Assembly (NCBI GenBank): GCA_965230635.1
Contig: CBDDLJ010000016.1
Location: 186,001 to 250,000 of the forward strand
Reading direction: 5' to 3'
DNA length: 64,000 nt
From: CBDDLJ01 sp965230635
GTDB taxonomy: Bacteria; Pseudomonadota; Gammaproteobacteria; UBA1113
A program made the position numbers and the translations under genes. Each line of letters opens with the position of its first letter. The stretch's first letter is position 1. Positions 1 to 8,697 of this stretch are shown one piece after another. The notes under the pieces are model-generated. The model was not told the origin of the DNA, did not search any database, and saw only the letters and a list, made by a program, of their open reading frames with translations.

Positions 1-2835
1 TAACCAGGTGTGTAAAAAAATCTTTTTTAAAAATGGGCTGTTCTTAGGTAGCTTATCTTCTACGCCTGCTAAAATCATAGAAAATGAATTGTCAAGGTGT
101 GACAATCTCTGTGCAAGTACTTGCACAGCTTTGTTTGAGGGCGCAGAAACAAAAATGCGATGTCCTTGTTCACAAAGAAGTTGAATGAGCGAAGTTATTG
201 TTGTAGTTTTTCCTGTACCAGGTGGGCCTTGAATAAATTGTATGCCATGACGTAGCTTTAAAAATTTAGCGATAGCATCAAATTGTGATGGATTCAGTCG
301 CTCTTTTACATTTGACATTCCGTTTAACTGAGGTATTCTTTGGTTTGTAGCGGATATTATGCGTCCATTAGCTAACTGTCGACTTAATTTTGAATGAAAA
401 CCATTATAGCACGCCACAAACATTCTCTTTTGAGTGATAATAGAGCCTAGTATTTGGATAGACCATTGCCAATTTTTCTGATGAGTGCTTTTGATATATT
501 GGGCATTTTTATCATGCATGTAATCTCTGTCGTCTTTTTTCATGATCATTTTTACTTCAAAGGAGGGTGCGTTTTTATAGGATACAATGGCAAAATAATT
601 TCTTTGTAGGTTGTGTTCGCTCAATAGAAGTGCTGTTCCAGGTTTAATATCTTTTAGTTCATTGCATTGTGTGCTAATAGAGAAAATCAACTTTGATGGT
701 TTTTCTAATCCTCTAGAAAAATTAAGTTTAATCAAATTGGCTGAAATAGTCTTGGGTTTTTTTTGTAAGCCAGTATTCAATATTTCTCTTGATTCTTCTA
801 AAATCAAATTCAGGAAACTATAGAAGTAACTATCAATATTATTGAATTTCTTAGGTAGATACACAAGATTATCTACAGGCTCTTCAATATTTTCTGGTGA
901 CCATTTTAAAATGATATCACTAAATTCATAGCTTCCTTTGTCATTTGAATCATAGCTATATTTGCTTTTATTACTGTGATTTGCGCTGGTTAAGTTAACT
1001 TTGGTATTTAGAAGCTTAATAAATTCAGGGTGTATATTCTGGAAACCTTTATCACGCTTAAAAATTGATTTTCCTAGCCAGTAATAATGATTACTAGATT
1101 GCTTATTGATAAAAGCGGATTTAAAGTGCTTTGCTGATTGACTGAACTGGTTAAGTTGATAATGTATTCTTCCAAGCCAATAATAATCTTTCGCTGTATA
1201 ATACTGATTAATTGATTTCTTAAGTGTTTTTAATGCCTCCTGATATCTTTTTAAGTAAAATTGAGCCTTGGCTAACCAACGGTAATGGTTATTACGATTA
1301 TCTTTTGCAATCAAAACATTTAAATCTTGATACATTTTTTTAAAATCACCCAAATGGTAATAAATTTTTGATCTCAATTTTAGAATATTAGTTTGAACTG
1401 AATGAGTAGAGGAAAGAGTATTATTTAAATCGATCAGTGCGTTATTATATTGTTTTGTTTTGTAGAATACTTGGGATCGCATAAGGCGTATTTCATTATG
1501 TGAAAGTATATTGTCGGAAGGTAGACTTAGTAAGTATTTTAATATGGGTAGTAAAGAATCATAGTTGTTTAGATAAAAGCTTGCTTGGGCATACAATTGG
1601 TAGTATATGAGTTCTTTATTGTTGACTGTTCTTAAGCTATCCAAAACGCCAGCATAATCTTGTAGCTTTTGGTAACATCTAGCACGCAGGATACAAATTT
1701 CATCATGGCTACTCTGATCTAAGACTTTGGCCCCATTCAGATTATTTAGCGCCTTATCATATTCCTCAAAATGAGCATAAAGCTTGGCTCGAATTAAGTA
1801 AAAGTTATCATAATCATCGTGAGGAGATCCCAGTACTAAATCATTCAGTGCTTCTTTTTTCTTGTTGAGATAGTAATAAGCTAGGCCACGACAGTAATAA
1901 AAATCTTTATCAAGTATGTCATGCCTATAAATATTATTGAAATCATTAAGCGCTTTTTGGTATAGTTGAAAACGGAAGTTGATTTTTCCCCTAAGCAGGA
2001 AGTAGTCAAAAGTCTCAAGTTGCTGAGTATAAAAAATTTCTCTATCGGCATTATCACTTAGTTGACTGTATTCAAGTGAGTTTAAAATATTGTTACACTC
2101 TGGTACAGATAATTCAGTATTTTTTTGTGCTAACCAATTTAGCGCTTGTTTGGCTTCACCATAGTGCCCAAGTTTATAGAATACTTGTGAAGCTAAGACA
2201 TAATACTCTTTTTTTTTCCAAGAGTCTCTTATCCTCTTTAGAAAAAAATATGCTAGCGTATATTTAGATAATTTATGGCATAATGTTGCATGGATAAAAT
2301 AATCTAAATTATCGTGTTTGACTACTTTATTTAAGTAGTCAAACATATTAATGTTACCAACTCTTAGTACAAAAAGTATTTTTGCATTAAGTAAGTAATA
2401 TTCATCACTGTGTTCAGTAAAAAGATTACTTTGGATCTCTGAAATAACTTTATAAGCACGAGAATAACTTTTTAGATAATAAAGTGTTTTTGCATAAATT
2501 ATAGAGCTGTTGCTGTCTCTTTCAATGCCATGAGCATCGGCTAACATGAAGTTTTTTTCGGCTTCTACATAACGCTCTAGTTGAGCATAAATTTGTGCTT
2601 TGTATAAATAATACTTCGCAGAATAAGTATTGGGTTCAACCCGCCCTAAATCAGTCAATGCTTCCTGATAACGTCCAAGATAGAAATAAGTACACCCTCG
2701 CCAATAGTAGCCATTGCTGTATGGTTTTAAATTGAGGCAGGTATTAAAATCAGCTAGAGCTTTTTCGTAAGAGCTCCCCTGATAGTATAGCATGGCTCGT
2801 GCATGCAGAGCTTGTGACTTAAGGTAAGTTAACAT
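1..2835 (-). CDS. TPR-array protein fused to a superfamily-1 helicase (partial, runs off left edge)
   Basis: An open frame of 945 codons runs from an ATG at 2835 to the window edge without a stop. A strong ribosome site (AAGGAGG, 2844-2850) lies 8 bases before the start. Residues 1 to about 650 read as a long series of degenerate tetratricopeptide repeats with recurring patterns such as YYLGRYQEALTDL and YYHLGDFKKMYQDL. The C-terminal part has a classic P-loop GPPGTGKTTT (residues 870-877 onward; codons at about 228-205) followed by an SAPSNKAVQVLAQRL stretch, typical of UPF1/DNA2-type SF1 helicases (AAA_11/AAA_12). The remaining helicase motifs lie outside the window. TPRs usually bind proteins, so an NTP-driven nucleic-acid motor recruited by a TPR platform is the inferred design. 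Function is unknown; a host-directed effector or a defence helicase are both possible. The fold calls are firm, the role is not. Confidence 0.85.
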   Translation of the reverse strand, partial: MLTYLKSQALHARAMLYYQGSSYEKALADFNTCLNLKPYSNGYYWRGCTYFYLGRYQEALTDLGRVEPNTYSAKYYLYKAQIYAQLERYVEAEKNFMLADAHGIERDSNSSIIYAKTLYYLKSYSRAYKVISEIQSNLFTEHSDEYYLLNAKILFVLRVGNINMFDYLNKVVKHDNLDYFIHATLCHKLSKYTLAYFFLKRIRDSWKKKEYYVLASQVFYKLGHYGEAKQALNWLAQKNTELSVPECNNILNSLEYSQLSDNADREIFYTQQLETFDYFLLRGKINFRFQLYQKALNDFNNIYRHDILDKDFYYCRGLAYYYLNKKKEALNDLVLGSPHDDYDNFYLIRAKLYAHFEEYDKALNNLNGAKVLDQSSHDEICILRARCYQKLQDYAGVLDSLRTVNNKELIYYQLYAQASFYLNNYDSLLPILKYLLSLPSDNILSHNEIRLMRSQVFYKTKQYNNALIDLNNTLSSTHSVQTNILKLRSKIYYHLGDFKKMYQDLNVLIAKDNRNNHYRWLAKAQFYLKRYQEALKTLKKSINQYYTAKDYYWLGRIHYQLNQFSQSAKHFKSAFINKQSSNHYYWLGKSIFKRDKGFQNIHPEFIKLLNTKVNLTSANHSNKSKYSYDSNDKGSYEFSDIILKWSPENIEEPVDNLVYLPKKFNNIDSYFYSFLNLILEESREILNTGLQKKPKTISANLIKLNFSRGLEKPSKLIFSISTQCNELKDIKPGTALLLSEHNLQRNYFAIVSYKNAPSFEVKMIMKKDDRDYMHDKNAQYIKSTHQKNWQWSIQILGSIITQKRMFVACYNGFHSKLSRQLANGRIISATNQRIPQLNGMSNVKERLNPSQFDAIAKFLKLRHGIQFIQGPPGTGKTTTITSLIQLLCEQGHRIFVSAPSNKAVQVLAQRLSHLDNSFSMILAGVEDKLPKNSPFLKKIFLHTWL

Positions 2836-3155
2836 AAGTACTACCTCCTTGTATAGCGAAATATCAGCTGGATAGATGCTAGCCATCTTCGCCAGATTAA
2901 AAATACTTCAACATTTTTACATGTGATGATAGTGCCATAGAATTTTTCTAAAGTCTAATGATGAGCTTTTATAGCGTTTCAATAAGTAATAGTAAAGAGA
3001 AATTGATAGCAAGTTAACAGCCTGTTTTGTTTTCTATTTGATCAATCAACAGGTTTGCTTCAAAAGTTGCTATTTGATTATTTCAATTTTCCTTGTACTT
3101 TATCCACCTAGCTGTTTAAAGTAACAGCTGTAATAAAAGTAGTTTACTCAATATG
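2836..3155. other. Intergenic region upstream of the TPR-helicase
   Basis: These 320 bases lie between the helicase start and the mrcA stop, both on the minus strand. They should contain the helicase promoter and 5' leader, including the AAGGAGG site at 2844-2850. I see no RNA gene or clear terminator. Confidence 0.5.
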
Positions 3156-5597
3156 CTAAAATAAATGTTCATCGTATTCATTCTCAAAATGATAATCATC
3201 TATTTCCTCATCATGAGAATGAGCATTTGCAGTATTTGAAACGTCTATAGGATCTTGTTTTTGCGGAATGGTTTCCTTCGTGAAGAATTCAAAAATAGCA
3301 TTTTTTTGCCATGCTGATGCTAGTTTACCTGTTTCTGGATCAATACGGACGCTAACAATGCCTGGAGGTTGTGGCATGGTGTGTTCAGGTTTATTCGCTA
3401 ATGCTATTTTCATGAAGTCGGCCCACATTGGCAGTGCCGCTGTGGCAGCATATTCATATAAGGGTCGAGGTTGATCGTAGCCAACCCAAACCACAGTAGC
3501 TAAGTTACTATTATACCCAGCAAACCACGCATCTTTTTGTTGATTAGTTGTTCCTGTTTTTCCGGCTAAGTCTTTGCGTACTAATCCTGTGTCAATAACA
3601 GCGCTGCCAGTGCCTTGCTTGATAACGCCTTTTAATATAGATGTCATTAAATAGGCAATTTGTGGAGAAATGCTTTGCTCAGCATATTTTTCGGGATTGA
3701 CCTGTGTAGAGTTCACAAAGTCATCTTGATTATTAATGAGGCAAGGCCCGCATGCTGTTTTAGGAGTTGATTGATAAACTACTTCGTTTTTGGTGTTAGT
3801 AATTGAGTTAATAATATAAGGTTTTACTTTGTATCCACCATTAGCAAGTACACTATAAGCGCTCACCATTTCTAATGGGGTTACTGTGCCACTACCTAAA
3901 GCTAATGATAAATCACGAGGTAATTCTTGTTGATTAAATCCAAAATTAGTTAAATAGTCCATAGCATATTGGATACCAACAGCATCGAGTAATCGAATAG
4001 AAACAAGATTGCGTGATTTAGTTAATCCTGTGCGTAAGCGTGTTGGGCCTAAAAAGCGTTTATTAACGTTTTGTGGCCGCCAGTATTCTTCTTCAACCGG
4101 GTTTTCTATCACAACAGGGGCATCATTAATAATACTAGCTAAAGTGAATCCTTTATTCAATGCAGCTGAGTAGACAAAAGGTTTAAAGCTTGATCCAGGC
4201 TGGCGTTTTGCCTGTGTTACTCGATTGAAATTACTGTTATCAAAATCAAATCCTCCTACTAGCGCTTCAATCGCTCCTGTTTGAGGGTCCATTGATACTA
4301 ATGCCGTTTCAATTTCAGGCACTTGTGCTAGACGATAATTTCCATCAGATAGCTTATCAAAATAGATAACATCCCCATTTTTAACAATATCACTGGCTTG
4401 TTTTGGTAAAGGTCCAACATGGCTTGATGCTTTAATGAATTGCCTTGCCCATGACAAGCCTTCCCATGGAATCGTTATGACTTCACCCGTTTGCAGTATA
4501 ACCAGCACCGAGTGTGGCTTTACTCGAATAATTGCGCCAACTTCTAAATGATTTACTTTAGGAAACTTTGTTAATTTTATTAACCAGTCCGCTAATTTAT
4601 CCAACTGTGGGTTGCCTAAATTAGCAATTGCTCCACGGTAACCATGCCGTTGGTCATAGGCTAAGATAGCTTTTCGGACAGCATTATTAGCTGCTTGGGC
4701 AGCCTTACTATGAATAGTTGTATAAACATTTAATCCCATGGTGTAAACATCATCACCGTAATTTTCTATTAATATTTTGCGTACCATTTCAGCAGCATAA
4801 GGTGCTTTTACTTCAATTGGCGTGTGGTGATAGCGTGCAGTGAGTGGTGTATTGACAGCTTGTTCGTATTCTTGTTCTGTGATGTGGTTTTGATCGAGCA
4901 TACGGTTAAGTACATGATTGCGTCGCTTGATAGCTGCTTTAGGATCTTTTAACGGATTAAGTGCCGAAGGAGCTTTTGGAAGCCCTGCGATCATGGCAAT
5001 TTGAGCGAGAGATAATTCATTTAAATTTTTACCATAATAGACTTGTGCGGCAGCTCCAACACCATAAGCACGGTTGCCTAGGTAAATTTTATTCAAATAA
5101 AGATCAAGGATTTTTTCTTTACTGAGTTGACTGTCAATTTTTATTGCAAGTAGAATTTCTTTTAATTTACGCGTATAGGTTTTTTTACGGCTGAGAAAAA
5201 AATTGCGAGCAACTTGCATGGTAATGGTGCTACCACCTTGTGCTTTAGTACCAGTGGTTATCAATTGAACAGATGCTCTCATTAAACCTAAAATATCAAC
5301 GCCTAAATGTTCAAAATATCGCTGATCTTCAGTTGCTAAAACAGCATTGACTAACTGTTGAGGAATTTCATGATAAGGAACGGGGATGCGACGTTTTTGC
5401 CCATATTCGGCAATTAATTCGCCATCACTAGAATAAACCCTTAATGGAACTTGTAATTGCACTTGATTAAGTACATCAACATCAGGTAAATCATCTTCTA
5501 TATAAAAAATTATTAAGCCCACGGCCAAAAAGCCCACACAAACTAGGCAGATTATTGACCAATATAAAAAATGGAGAATTCTTTTTAACCAAATCAT
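3156..5597 (-). CDS. mrcA: Penicillin-binding protein 1A (bifunctional transglycosylase/transpeptidase)
   Basis: A class A PBP that polymerises lipid II into glycan strands and cross-links peptides in the periplasm. It is 813 residues, normal for the family. An N-terminal membrane anchor (about residues 8-32) is followed by the GT51 domain with ATEDQRYFEH (catalytic Glu at about 90) and the GGSTITMQ motif. An OB-like insert follows, then the transpeptidase domain with SxxK at S469-K472 (SSFK), SRN at 528-530 and KTG at 680-682. All key residues are present. The C-terminus ends in an acidic His/Glu/Asp-rich tail. It is transcribed divergently from pilM, the same arrangement as in Pseudomonas and Legionella. 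Confidence 0.97.
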   Translation of the reverse strand: MIWLKRILHFLYWSIICLVCVGFLAVGLIIFYIEDDLPDVDVLNQVQLQVPLRVYSSDGELIAEYGQKRRIPVPYHEIPQQLVNAVLATEDQRYFEHLGVDILGLMRASVQLITTGTKAQGGSTITMQVARNFFLSRKKTYTRKLKEILLAIKIDSQLSKEKILDLYLNKIYLGNRAYGVGAAAQVYYGKNLNELSLAQIAMIAGLPKAPSALNPLKDPKAAIKRRNHVLNRMLDQNHITEQEYEQAVNTPLTARYHHTPIEVKAPYAAEMVRKILIENYGDDVYTMGLNVYTTIHSKAAQAANNAVRKAILAYDQRHGYRGAIANLGNPQLDKLADWLIKLTKFPKVNHLEVGAIIRVKPHSVLVILQTGEVITIPWEGLSWARQFIKASSHVGPLPKQASDIVKNGDVIYFDKLSDGNYRLAQVPEIETALVSMDPQTGAIEALVGGFDFDNSNFNRVTQAKRQPGSSFKPFVYSAALNKGFTLASIINDAPVVIENPVEEEYWRPQNVNKRFLGPTRLRTGLTKSRNLVSIRLLDAVGIQYAMDYLTNFGFNQQELPRDLSLALGSGTVTPLEMVSAYSVLANGGYKVKPYIINSITNTKNEVVYQSTPKTACGPCLINNQDDFVNSTQVNPEKYAEQSISPQIAYLMTSILKGVIKQGTGSAVIDTGLVRKDLAGKTGTTNQQKDAWFAGYNSNLATVVWVGYDQPRPLYEYAATAALPMWADFMKIALANKPEHTMPQPPGIVSVRIDPETGKLASAWQKNAIFEFFTKETIPQKQDPIDVSNTANAHSHDEEIDDYHFENEYDEHLF

Positions 5598-5892
5598 GGG
5601 TAATAACTAAGTAAAATTTCAACAGTAAGTGTATCCTAAAAACAAAAATCACGCTATTTTCATTAGCATCTCTTAGTAAAAAAGTGATAACTCATTTGAA
5701 TTTGCAAAAAACTAATACTATTTTTAAAAAATTAATACTAAAAGGTAGTCGCAAGATAACCGATAATAGAGTAGTCACATTGTTTATAGCACCTACGGCT
5801 TAAGGCTACACTTGATATTGTTGCGTAAATGTACGAAAATCGCGGCATTAACCAAAGGCGCGGGATAGAAAAGATATTAATTTAATACAGGG
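5598..5892. promoter_or_regulatory. Divergent control region between mrcA and pilM
   Basis: This 295-base AT-rich gap separates two divergently transcribed genes, so it must hold both promoters. I could not pick -35/-10 pairs with confidence. Confidence 0.4.
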
Positions 5893-5904
5893 TTGTATAG
5901 CTTA

Positions 5905-6972
5905 ATGGGTATATGGACGTCATTACTTGGTAGAAGTAAAACAAGGATGTTAGCTATTGATATCAGTTCAACTGCCGTTAAGCTGTTAGAGTTGCGCCAA
6001 CAGGGTTCAGATTATCGTGTTGAAAGTTATGCGGTAGCTCCTTTACTTGCTGGGTCTACTGTTGAAAGTGATATAAAAGATATTGAAGCTGTTGGTGAGG
6101 CAGTTAAATTAGTTGTCGCACGCGCTCATACGACTTGTCGTGATGCTATTGTCTCCGTCCCTAATTCTTTGGTTATTTCTAAGGTGATTCCAATGGATGT
6201 GATGAGTGAGAGCGACATGGAAGCGCAAGTGCAATTGGAAGCAAGTCGTTTTATTCCTTATCCAATGGAAGAGGTTAGCCTTGATTTTCAAGTGTTGTCA
6301 ACAAACACAGAAAAAAATAAATCCAATGTCCTTGTTGCTGCTTCACGCCTGATGAATGTTAATGCCCGCGTTGATGCGTTGCGAATCGGTGGTTTAAAAA
6401 CTACCATTGTTGATGTAGAGACTTATGCTGTTGAAAGGGCATGCTCGCTGATTAAAGATTCTTTGCCTAACAGTGGTAAAGATAAAACAGTTGTAGTCAT
6501 CGATATAGGTTCAGTGATGACAAATATAACGGTACTCCATGATATGGAAACAATTTATACTCGAGAAGAGGTTTTTGGCGGAAGGCAATTAACAGAAACT
6601 ATTCAGCGTCGTTATAATTTAACATTTGAAGAAGCTAATTTGGCGAAAAAACAGGGCAATCTTGCTGAAGATTATGAGCCAGAAGTGCTGGATCCATTCA
6701 GAGAAGCGTTAATTCCGCTGATTCGACGTTCCTTACAGTTCTTTTTTTCGGCAAGCAAATATACAGAGGTTGACCATATCATTTTAGCAGGCGGTAGTGC
6801 GTTAATACCTGAATTAACAGAATTAGTCACTGAGCGGTTGGGTATGAGTTGTACTGTTGCGAATCCATTGGTTAATATGATGATATCATCCAATGTTGAT
6901 AGCTCATTATTAAATGCGGATGCTTCTGCTTTAATGGTGTGTTGTGGCTTGGCGCTTAGGAGTTTTCATTGA
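5905..6972 (+). CDS. pilM: Type IV pilus assembly protein PilM (actin-like ATPase)
   Basis: Cytoplasmic actin-fold protein that binds the N-terminal peptide of PilN and links the inner-membrane alignment complex of type IV pili to the motors. The AIDISSTAVKLLEL stretch is the first phosphate loop. VVVIDIGSVMTNITVL is the second phosphate loop and IILAGGSALIPEL is the adenosine motif. The chosen start is ATG 5905 (355 residues, MGIWTSLLGRSK). An upstream in-frame TTG at 5893 would add four residues, and no strong ribosome site separates the two. First gene of the pilMNOPQ operon; its stop abuts the pilN start (TGAATG). Confidence 0.95.
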   Translation: MGIWTSLLGRSKTRMLAIDISSTAVKLLELRQQGSDYRVESYAVAPLLAGSTVESDIKDIEAVGEAVKLVVARAHTTCRDAIVSVPNSLVISKVIPMDVMSESDMEAQVQLEASRFIPYPMEEVSLDFQVLSTNTEKNKSNVLVAASRLMNVNARVDALRIGGLKTTIVDVETYAVERACSLIKDSLPNSGKDKTVVVIDIGSVMTNITVLHDMETIYTREEVFGGRQLTETIQRRYNLTFEEANLAKKQGNLAEDYEPEVLDPFREALIPLIRRSLQFFFSASKYTEVDHIILAGGSALIPELTELVTERLGMSCTVANPLVNMMISSNVDSSLLNADASALMVCCGLALRSFH

Positions 6973-7530
6973 ATGATTTTAATTAATTTACTGCCTTGGC
7001 GTGAAAAAGAAAGAGAAATTCAAAAAATACGTTTTTTAGCAGTATTGGGTGTAGCAATGTGCCTGTCATTGCTTTTTGTCATTGGAATATATTTTTATTA
7101 CATAGGACAAGTGCGTGGTCAGCACGAGGTAAATAATTTTTTGCGAGATGAAATATTTTTATTAGATTTGAATATTGGTCAAATCAAGAAATTAAGAGAG
7201 GAAAAGGAACAATTAATATCTCGCATGGGATTAGTCTATCAATTGGAAACGGAGCGTACCTTAACGGTAAAATTATTTGAGGAATTAACACAGATCATTC
7301 CTAATGGTGTTTTTTTAGTTGATGTACATACATCAGCAGGCGTCATTGTTTTGACTGGTAAAGCAGAGTCAAATTCTCGTGTTTCTGAATTAATGCGCAA
7401 TATAGATCGCTCAAAATGGTTGAGTAAGCCGGTATTGACTGAAATAAAAGGTAATGCTGATGAAGGTGATAGGTTATCACGTCAGTTTCAGTTAGAAATG
7501 GGCATTATAGATGTCAAGAATAAAAAGTGA
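6973..7530 (+). CDS. pilN: Type IV pilus assembly protein PilN
   Basis: Bitopic inner-membrane protein of the alignment complex; it pairs with PilO and recruits PilM. The N-terminus carries the INLLPWR motif (residues 3-10) that docks into PilM. It is followed by one transmembrane helix (about residues 22-45), a coiled coil and a periplasmic ferredoxin-like domain. The length of 185 residues is usual. The gene starts directly at the pilM stop, so translation is probably coupled. Confidence 0.95.
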   Translation: MILINLLPWREKEREIQKIRFLAVLGVAMCLSLLFVIGIYFYYIGQVRGQHEVNNFLRDEIFLLDLNIGQIKKLREEKEQLISRMGLVYQLETERTLTVKLFEELTQIIPNGVFLVDVHTSAGVIVLTGKAESNSRVSELMRNIDRSKWLSKPVLTEIKGNADEGDRLSRQFQLEMGIIDVKNKK

Positions 7531-7541
7531 TTTAAGTAAAA

Positions 7542-8171
7542 ATGAATATCAGTGATTTAGATATTAACAATATTGGTTCTTGGCCGAGAGTCATTAGACT
7601 CATGGCAATTGGTATTTGTTGTGCAACAATAATGATTTTAGTTGGCTGGTTGTTAATTAAACCAGAATTAAAAGCGTTAGAGGCTGCTGAAATTGAAGAA
7701 GTCACGCTGTTAGGAACATATCAAGAGAAATATGCGCAAGCAGCTAATTTAGCGGATTATCAAAAACAGGTTGATAAAATAAGATCCACTTTTCGAACAA
7801 TGTTGGGCCGTTTACCGAATGAATCAGAGGTGCATAATTTAATTGAAGATATATCAAAACTGGGCATTGCTAATGGATTAAAATTTGATTTAATTAGACC
7901 TGAAGCCGAGCGTAGAGAAAATTTTATCGCGGTATTGCCTATTAAAATCATTGTTGAAGGGCGTTACCATCAATTTGCTGAATTTATTAGTGATATTTCT
8001 TTGTTAGAAAGAATTGTTTCATTTGAAGATGTTATTATTAAACGAAAAAAGCCTCAAGCAGCGACAGAAAACAGTCTGTTGACTAATGAAGCCGGCTTGA
8101 TCATGGAAGTAACAGCAGAGACTTATCGATATATTGCCACTGGGGATGCTGACGTTAATGAGAAAAATTAG
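7542..8171 (+). CDS. pilO: Type IV pilus assembly protein PilO
   Basis: Inner-membrane partner of PilN. It has a short cytoplasmic N-terminus, one membrane helix (about residues 18-40, MAIGICCATIMILVGWLL), a coiled coil, and a C-terminal periplasmic domain that contacts PilP. The length is 209 residues. It lies 11 bases after pilN, and its 3' end overlaps the pilP start by 14 bases. Confidence 0.94.
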   Translation: MNISDLDINNIGSWPRVIRLMAIGICCATIMILVGWLLIKPELKALEAAEIEEVTLLGTYQEKYAQAANLADYQKQVDKIRSTFRTMLGRLPNESEVHNLIEDISKLGIANGLKFDLIRPEAERRENFIAVLPIKIIVEGRYHQFAEFISDISLLERIVSFEDVIIKRKKPQAATENSLLTNEAGLIMEVTAETYRYIATGDADVNEKN

Positions 8172-8697
8172 ACAAGTTAATTTTGTTTTTTTATTCACAA
8201 TGCTCTGTTGTTTGATATTAGGGGCATGCAGTGCTAACAGCCGTGATAAGAAAAAGAAAGAAGCGTTAGAAAAAATTGAGCAAATTAAACTAAAACCTGT
8301 TCCCAAAATACAACCAATAGAAGCCTTTGTTGATCCTAAAGAGTTTAAATATGTTGCTAATGGTAAACGTGACCCTTTTATTGTACCAAAAATGTTGGTG
8401 GAAGGGACAGTGAGCACGCCTGATCACGATAGAAAAAAAGAAGAGTTGGAACTATTTCCCTTGGATTCACTCAGAATGGTAGGGACTTTGCATAGAAATA
8501 ATATGATATGGGCACTTATATTGGCATCAGATAACAAAGTTCACCGAGTAACCACAGGGAATTATTTGGGTCAAAATTTTGGCAAAGTGGCGGCTATTAG
8601 TAAAGATGAAATGAAAGTGATAGAAACAGTACCAGATGGGCTAGGTGGTTGGAAAAAACGTGAAGTCACTATGGATTTATTTCAACAAGGTGAATAA
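8158..8697 (+). CDS. pilP: Type IV pilus lipoprotein PilP
   Basis: Periplasmic inner-membrane lipoprotein that bridges PilN/PilO and the PilQ secretin. Starting at ATG 8158 gives a lipoprotein signal peptide (MRKIRQVNFVFLF...) ending in the lipobox ILGAC. The C-terminal HR domain follows the GKRDPFI signature. An upstream in-frame TTG at 8134 would place extra residues before the signal peptide and is rejected. The stop overlaps the pilQ start (TAATG). Confidence 0.94.
   Translation: MRKIRQVNFVFLFTMLCCLILGACSANSRDKKKKEALEKIEQIKLKPVPKIQPIEAFVDPKEFKYVANGKRDPFIVPKMLVEGTVSTPDHDRKKEELELFPLDSLRMVGTLHRNNMIWALILASDNKVHRVTTGNYLGQNFGKVAAISKDEMKVIETVPDGLGGWKKREVTMDLFQQGE

Noticed and set aside
611..2267. 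Short plus-strand frames at the left edge
   Set aside because: They are antisense to the continuous TPR-helicase frame, which has a strong start and coherent motifs.
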